Assembly (NCBI GenBank): GCA_030833685.1 | Contig: JAURGS010000081.1 | Coordinates: 1-9,928 of the forward strand | Reading direction: 5' to 3' | Source of the DNA: Rhodoferax sp. | GTDB lineage: Bacteria > Pseudomonadota > Gammaproteobacteria > Burkholderiales > Burkholderiaceae_C | Length of the DNA stretch: 9,928 nt | The notes under the pieces: model-generated | Databases searched by the model: none | Told to the model about the DNA's origin: nothing | Seen by the model: only the letters and a program-made list of their open reading frames with translations | Made by a program: the position numbers and the translations under genes | In this document: positions 6,072 through 9,928 of the stretch, piece by piece | Layout of the letters: each line of letters opens with the position of its first letter | How positions within the stretch are numbered: position 1 is the stretch's first letter

Positions 6072-6401
6072 ATGCGTGATGATTTCAAAGCCAACCTAAA
6101 GGACCAGTCGACCTGGAAGCGGGGTTTGTACATGCTGATCTGCGCCCTGTGCTACATGGTTGCCGAAGTCGTTGTTTTTGCGGTGGTGATTTTTCAGTTT
6201 GTGATTCGACTGTTCACTGGCGGCACCAATGATCGCCTGCATAAACTTGGTCAAGGTCTGAGCACCTACATCTACCAAATACTGCAGTACCTCAATTTCA
6301 ACAGCGATTACCAGCCGTATCCGTTCGGGGCGTGGCCCAAGCGCGAACCCAAGGAGATGAGCTCTGAGCCATTGGGGGACGGCTCGACGAACTCTTCGTG
6401 A
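6072..6401 (+). CDS. DUF4389 family small membrane protein
   Basis: 109 residues. It starts with a charged stretch (residues 1-18, ending in WKRG), followed by a long hydrophobic region at about 19-47 that could be one long or two short membrane helices. It then has the DUF4389 pattern: Q42 within the helix end, FTGGTNDRL (48-56), and a conserved amphipathic part (LGQGLSTYIYQILQYLNFNS, 59-78). It closes with PYPFGAWP (82-89), the typical PFPFxxWP ending. The last 20 residues are a polar, probably disordered tail. The family has no established function; members are small inner-membrane proteins. It lies 70 bp after dsbB on the same strand with a strong GGAGG, so it may be part of the same transcript. 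It converges on argA, with 22 nt between the stops. Confidence 0.8.
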   Translation: MRDDFKANLKDQSTWKRGLYMLICALCYMVAEVVVFAVVIFQFVIRLFTGGTNDRLHKLGQGLSTYIYQILQYLNFNSDYQPYPFGAWPKREPKEMSSEPLGDGSTNSS

Positions 6402-6412
6402 GGGTGGAAGAA

Positions 6413-6437
6413 AGCGTCAAACGCTAGACAATTTTTT
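6413..6437 (+). terminator. Weak terminator-like hairpin after the DUF4389 gene
   Basis: AGCGT (6413-6417) and ACGCT (6421-6425) form a 5-bp stem with a 3-nt loop, starting 12 nt after the stop. A run of seven T's follows at 6431-6437, but 5 nt separate it from the stem. The right arm and the T-run overlap the 3' end of argA. The stem is short and the T-run offset, so this is a weak call. Confidence 0.3.
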
Positions 6438-7773
6438 TCACCAGCACCTGGCTTTTTCGGTCCCAGTTGTATTTGCGTTTGCGCGCCTCGGGAAGCCAGT
6501 CGGCGTCCACCTGCGAAAAGCCCCGCTTCAGAAACCAATGGGTGGTGCGTGTCGTTAGAACAAAGATGCTCTCCAGCCCAGCGAGTTTGGCACGCTGCTC
6601 AATGCGTTTGAGCACACGTTCACCGTCTCCCTGGCTTTGCACTTCTGGTGACACAGTGAGCGCGGCCATTTCACCGGTTTTGGCCTCCGGGTAGGCGTAA
6701 AGTGCCGCGCAGGCAAAGATGACGCCGTCATGTTTGATCACCGTGTACTGCCCGATATCGCGCTCAATTTCGGTTCGGCTGCGCTTGACCAACGTGCCGT
6801 CTTTCTCGAAAGGCTCGATCAGTTGCAAGATACCGCCCACATCATCGGCGGTAGCCTCGCGCAGGCTTTCCAGCTTTTCGTCCACCACCATGGTGCCGAT
6901 GCCGTCATGTACGTAGACCTCGAGCAGGATGGATCCGTCTATTGCAAACGGAATGATGTGACTGCGCTCAACGCCACCCTTGCAGGCACGAACGCAGTAC
7001 TGCAAATAAAAGCCGATGTCAGTCGGTTGATTAGCCGGCGGTAACGAAGACAGCAGACGTTCGGCATCGATGAGTGAAAGTTCAGTATCGATTGGGTTGT
7101 CGTCGGCAATGGGTCGCGAAACATCGGAGGGAATGCCTGCTACCTCGGTGACCAAAATCAATTTATCGGCTTGCAAGGCGGTGGCTACCGAGGTCGCAAC
7201 TTCTTCCATGGTGAGGTTAAACGCCTCGCCGGTTGGTGAAAAGCCAAAAGGCGACATGAGGACCAGTGCGCCCATGTCAAGCGAGCGGATGATGCCAGCG
7301 GTGTCGATCTTGCGAACAACGCCAGAGTGCTGGTAGTCAATGCCATCGAGGATACCCACTGGCCTGGCGGTTAAGAAATTGCCTGAAATAACACGCACTG
7401 TCGCGCCAGCCATGGGGGTGTTGGGTAAGCCTTGGCTGAAGGCCGCTTCGATCTCGTAGCGCAACTGGCCGGCAGCTTCCTGAGCGCAGTCCAGGGCCAC
7501 CAGATCCGTGATGCGAATGCCGTTCTGGTATTTCGGTGTGTGGCCTTTGGCAATCAACTGTTCGTTAACCTGGGGCCGAAAGCCGTGCACCAAAACCACG
7601 CGAACGCCCATGCTTTGGATCAAGGCCAAGTCCTGTGCGAGGTTGGGCAGTTTGCCCGCTGCAATTGCTTCGCCGCAGACGCCAACCACAAAAGTCTGGT
7701 GCCTGAATTTGTGGATATACGGCGCCACTGACCTGAACCACGGCACAAAGGTGAAATTGAAAACGGTTGGCAT
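6424..7773 (-). CDS. argA: Amino-acid N-acetyltransferase (N-acetylglutamate synthase)
   Basis: Catalyses the first step of arginine synthesis, acetyl-CoA plus glutamate to N-acetylglutamate; cytosolic and in the classical enzyme feedback-inhibited by arginine. The 449-residue product has both classical ArgA domains. The amino-acid-kinase-like domain (about 28-280) holds VPWFRSVAPYI (10-20), GEAI (34-37), VHGFRPQV (62-69), VISGNFLTARPVG (128-140) and SPTGEAFNLT (179-188). The GNAT acetyltransferase domain (about 304-449) holds RRSR-like KRSR (330-333), ACAALY (354-359), GEMAALTVSP (367-376), the acetyl-CoA loop QGDGERVL (381-388) and VLTTRTTHWFLKRGF (405-419). The full-length match to E. coli ArgA means this is the classical enzyme rather than an ArgJ or a short ArgA. 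The frame opens 4 codons earlier at a TTG, but the ATG at 7771-7773 fits the family N-terminus. The upstream ribosome binding site is weak. It is divergent from hrpA. Confidence 0.97.
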   Translation of the reverse strand: MPTVFNFTFVPWFRSVAPYIHKFRHQTFVVGVCGEAIAAGKLPNLAQDLALIQSMGVRVVLVHGFRPQVNEQLIAKGHTPKYQNGIRITDLVALDCAQEAAGQLRYEIEAAFSQGLPNTPMAGATVRVISGNFLTARPVGILDGIDYQHSGVVRKIDTAGIIRSLDMGALVLMSPFGFSPTGEAFNLTMEEVATSVATALQADKLILVTEVAGIPSDVSRPIADDNPIDTELSLIDAERLLSSLPPANQPTDIGFYLQYCVRACKGGVERSHIIPFAIDGSILLEVYVHDGIGTMVVDEKLESLREATADDVGGILQLIEPFEKDGTLVKRSRTEIERDIGQYTVIKHDGVIFACAALYAYPEAKTGEMAALTVSPEVQSQGDGERVLKRIEQRAKLAGLESIFVLTTRTTHWFLKRGFSQVDADWLPEARKRKYNWDRKSQVLVKKIV

Positions 7774-7887
7774 GTTGGCTCGCAAGCGGAGATGGACGCG
7801 AAAAGTGTATCAGTGCTAATCGCCCGGACTGGCGCATGTGACGAACCATCTACCTGGCGCACTGAGGTTTTGACTCGCCTGGCCTCG

Positions 7888-7893
7888 GATAAT
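7888..7893 (+). promoter_or_regulatory. -10-like element overlapping the hrpA start region
   Basis: GATAAT, five of six matches to the consensus, would place a start point at about 7900, next to the ATG at 7901. A TTGACT at 7870-7875 resembles a -35, but the 12-nt spacer is too short for a normal sigma70 promoter, so the pair cannot be taken as a standard promoter. Confidence 0.25.
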
Positions 7894-7900
7894 GTCGCCA

Positions 7901-9928
7901 ATGAGCGCGTTAAATATTGCCTTTCCCCCAGATCTGCCCGTTACCGCGCATCGGGAGACCATCATGGCAGCGATGCGCGCTCACCAGGTTGTCGTCGTGT
8001 GCGGAGAGACAGGCTCAGGCAAGACGACCCAGTTGCCCAAGATTGCGCTCGCGCTTGGGCGCGGGCGATGCAATAGCGGCGACCCGCGCAAAGGCCAGTT
8101 GATTGGCCACACCCAGCCCAGGCGAATTGCCGCCAGCAGTGTGGCCAAACGGATTGCCCAGGAGTTGCAAAGCCCCTTGGGCGAGGTGGTGGGCTTTAAA
8201 GTGCGGTTTCAAGATCGCCTCAGTCCTAGCGCCTCGGTCAAGCTCATGACCGATGGGATATTGCTGGCCGAAACCCAGACCGATCCTCTGCTTCAGGCCT
8301 ATGACACGATCATCATCGATGAGGCCCACGAAAGAAGTTTGAATATCGATTTTCTGTTGGGACACTTAAGGCAGATCCTGCCGCGGCGTCCTGACTTGAA
8401 GGTGGTCGTGACCTCTGCAACCATCGATGCCGAGCGTTTTGCCGCGCATTTCGCCAGTGCGAATGGGCCGGCCCCGGTGATCACGGTGTCGGGCCGGACT
8501 TATCCAGTGGAGCAGCGTTGGCGCCCGTTTGAAGAGACCCGCGAACACGACCTCAATTCAGCGATAGCTGATGCGGTTGATGAGCTTTGGCGTGATGCGA
8601 ATCAAGGCGGCGATATTTTGGTTTTTCTGCCGGGCGAGCGCGAAATCCGCGAGGCAGCTGACACCCTTCGCGGGCATTTCAGCCACTCGGTCCACTTTCG
8701 CCAGACACAGGTCTTGCCTCTGTTTGCTCGCTTGTCGCAGGCCGAGCAGGAGCGCATCTTTGAGCCCCACTCGGGCTTGCGTGTGGTCCTGGCTACCAAT
8801 GTGGCCGAAACCTCGCTCACGGTTCCTGGCATTCGATTTGTCATCGATGCTGGTTTGGCCAGGGTAAAACGCTATAGTTTTAGAAGCAAAGTTGAGCAAC
8901 TTCTGGTCGAGCCAATCAGTCAGGCGTCGGCCAATCAGCGCGCCGGCCGGTGTGGGCGCGTGGCCAACGGCATTTGTATTCGTCTCTATGACGAGGCTCA
9001 GTTTCAAGCGCGCCCACGCTTCACCGATCCGGAAATTCTGCGCAGTTCATTGGCCGGGGTGATTTTGCGCATGAAGTCACTGGGCTTGGGTGGCGTAGAG
9101 GATTTCCCGTTTTTAGAGCGTCCGTCAACGCGCGCGATCGCAGACGGCTACCAGTTGCTACAAGAACTCGGGGCCGTGGATGAGGACCTGCAATTGACCC
9201 GCATTGGCCAGGAGCTCTCGCGTCTGCCGCTCGATCCGCGCGTGGGGCGCATGATTTTGGAGGCCCGCAATCGGGAGGCCATGGACGAGATCCTGGTGAT
9301 TGCCTCAGCCCTTAGTCTTCAGGATGTCCGGGATCGGCCTGTGGAGGCAGCGCAGCTGGCCGATACAGCGCACCGGAAATTTGATGATGAGAAAAGTGAG
9401 TTTGCCGGCTACCTCAAGCTGTGGCGGTGGCTGGACAGTTCTCGTGGTGGCCACGGCGTGGCTTGGGGCCATACCAGTGCAAACGCCACGCATAAATTGT
9501 CCAATCGGCAATACGAGCAACTGCTTCGGCAAAACTTTGTCAGTGCCCGGCGAGTGCGTGAATGGCGTGACGTCCATTCACAGTTGCTTGCCGTGGTCAA
9601 GGAGCATCAGTGGCGCTTGAATACAAAGCCTGCGAGTTATGAGCAAATTCACATCTCTGTGATGGCCGGGCTCATGGGCAATGTGGGTTGCAAATTGGAG
9701 TCTGCGACATCCGGTGGTGAATATTTGGGCGCGCGCGGCATTAAATTTTTCCCTCACCCAGGTGCCCATCTGTCCAAAAAACCAGCTCGCTGGTTGGTGG
9801 CGGCAGAGCTGGTGGAAACCGCGCGCTTGTTCGGTCGTGGCCTGGCGGCGATTGAGCCGACTTGGATTGAGCAAGTTGGCGCACATTTGTTGAAAAAACA
9901 AATTCTCGATCCGCACTGGGAAAAAAAG
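7901..9928 (+). CDS. hrpA: ATP-dependent RNA helicase HrpA (DEAH box), 3' truncated by window edge
   Basis: DEAH-box RNA helicase of the HrpA family, which in E. coli acts on mRNA and on stalled ribosomes. The frame is open for 676 codons to the window end; HrpA is usually about 1300 residues, so roughly the C-terminal half is missing only because the window stops. Visible motifs from the ATG at 7901: Walker A GETGSGKT (35-42), TQPRR (71-75), motif Ib-like LMTDGILL (115-122), DEAH (140-143), SAT (172-174), FLPGEREI (242-249), LATNVAETSLT (298-308) and QRAGRCGR (346-353). The winged-helix, ratchet and OB-fold parts follow (SRLPLDPRVGRM, 440-451; EYLGARGIKFFPHPGA, 607-622). An in-frame ATG at 7892 is an equally possible start; a TGA at 7871 closes the frame upstream. 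The N-terminal leader before Walker A is short. It is divergent from argA across about 120 bp. Confidence 0.95.
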   Translation, partial: MSALNIAFPPDLPVTAHRETIMAAMRAHQVVVVCGETGSGKTTQLPKIALALGRGRCNSGDPRKGQLIGHTQPRRIAASSVAKRIAQELQSPLGEVVGFKVRFQDRLSPSASVKLMTDGILLAETQTDPLLQAYDTIIIDEAHERSLNIDFLLGHLRQILPRRPDLKVVVTSATIDAERFAAHFASANGPAPVITVSGRTYPVEQRWRPFEETREHDLNSAIADAVDELWRDANQGGDILVFLPGEREIREAADTLRGHFSHSVHFRQTQVLPLFARLSQAEQERIFEPHSGLRVVLATNVAETSLTVPGIRFVIDAGLARVKRYSFRSKVEQLLVEPISQASANQRAGRCGRVANGICIRLYDEAQFQARPRFTDPEILRSSLAGVILRMKSLGLGGVEDFPFLERPSTRAIADGYQLLQELGAVDEDLQLTRIGQELSRLPLDPRVGRMILEARNREAMDEILVIASALSLQDVRDRPVEAAQLADTAHRKFDDEKSEFAGYLKLWRWLDSSRGGHGVAWGHTSANATHKLSNRQYEQLLRQNFVSARRVREWRDVHSQLLAVVKEHQWRLNTKPASYEQIHISVMAGLMGNVGCKLESATSGGEYLGARGIKFFPHPGAHLSKKPARWLVAAELVETARLFGRGLAAIEPTWIEQVGAHLLKKQILDPHWEKK

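Noticed and set aside
8558..9007. 149-codon open frame on the minus strand inside hrpA
   Set aside because: It lies fully opposite the conserved helicase motifs of hrpA and shows no recognisable protein features.
1..9928. CRISPR array, insertion sequence, tRNA or novel defence cluster
   Set aside because: No direct repeats with regular spacing, no transposase-like frame, no cloverleaf, and every long frame is assigned to a housekeeping or small conserved-type gene.

Overview
This window reads as ordinary chromosomal DNA of a betaproteobacterium. The best guess is the order Burkholderiales, close to Comamonadaceae. Evidence for this is the moderately GC-rich coding sequence packed almost end to end, the protein sequences themselves (PyrD, RpiA, ArgA and HrpA look like beta/gammaproteobacterial orthologues), and an MnmC with the fused two-domain layout seen in Proteobacteria. 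Genus cannot be fixed by eye. There are no RNA genes, insertion sequences, CRISPR arrays or phage genes.

Layout, left to right. 91-1185 (+) is an FAD-dependent oxidoreductase of the L-2-hydroxyglutarate dehydrogenase type. It converges on pyrD (1203-2297, -), quinone-linked dihydroorotate dehydrogenase of pyrimidine synthesis. pyrD is divergent, across only 42 bp, from rpiA (2340-3047, +), ribose-5-phosphate isomerase, which supplies the ribose phosphate for the same nucleotides. rpiA ends at a likely intrinsic terminator and converges on mnmC (3117-4907, -). mnmC is translationally coupled behind yggX (4915-5187, -), an Fe(II)-trafficking/oxidative-protection protein. Divergent from yggX, a small four-cysteine protein of unknown function (5270-5500, +) abuts dsbB (5501-6001, +), followed by a DUF4389 membrane protein (6072-6401, +). 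argA (6424-7773, -), N-acetylglutamate synthase, converges on that group and is divergent from hrpA (from about 7901, +), a DEAH-box RNA helicase that runs off the right edge.

Functionally this is a housekeeping block: nucleotide precursors (pyrD, rpiA), arginine entry (argA), tRNA wobble modification (mnmC), redox and disulfide handling (yggX, dsbB), and RNA processing (hrpA). I did not find a new defence, secretion or mobile system.

The most notable observation is that the N-terminal methyltransferase half of MnmC is still present but has lost its recognisable SAM-binding and catalytic signatures, while the FAD half looks intact. Secondary points are the unnamed four-cysteine protein fused in layout to dsbB, and two genes whose -10-like hexamers lie so close to the ATG that leaderless mRNAs are possible.
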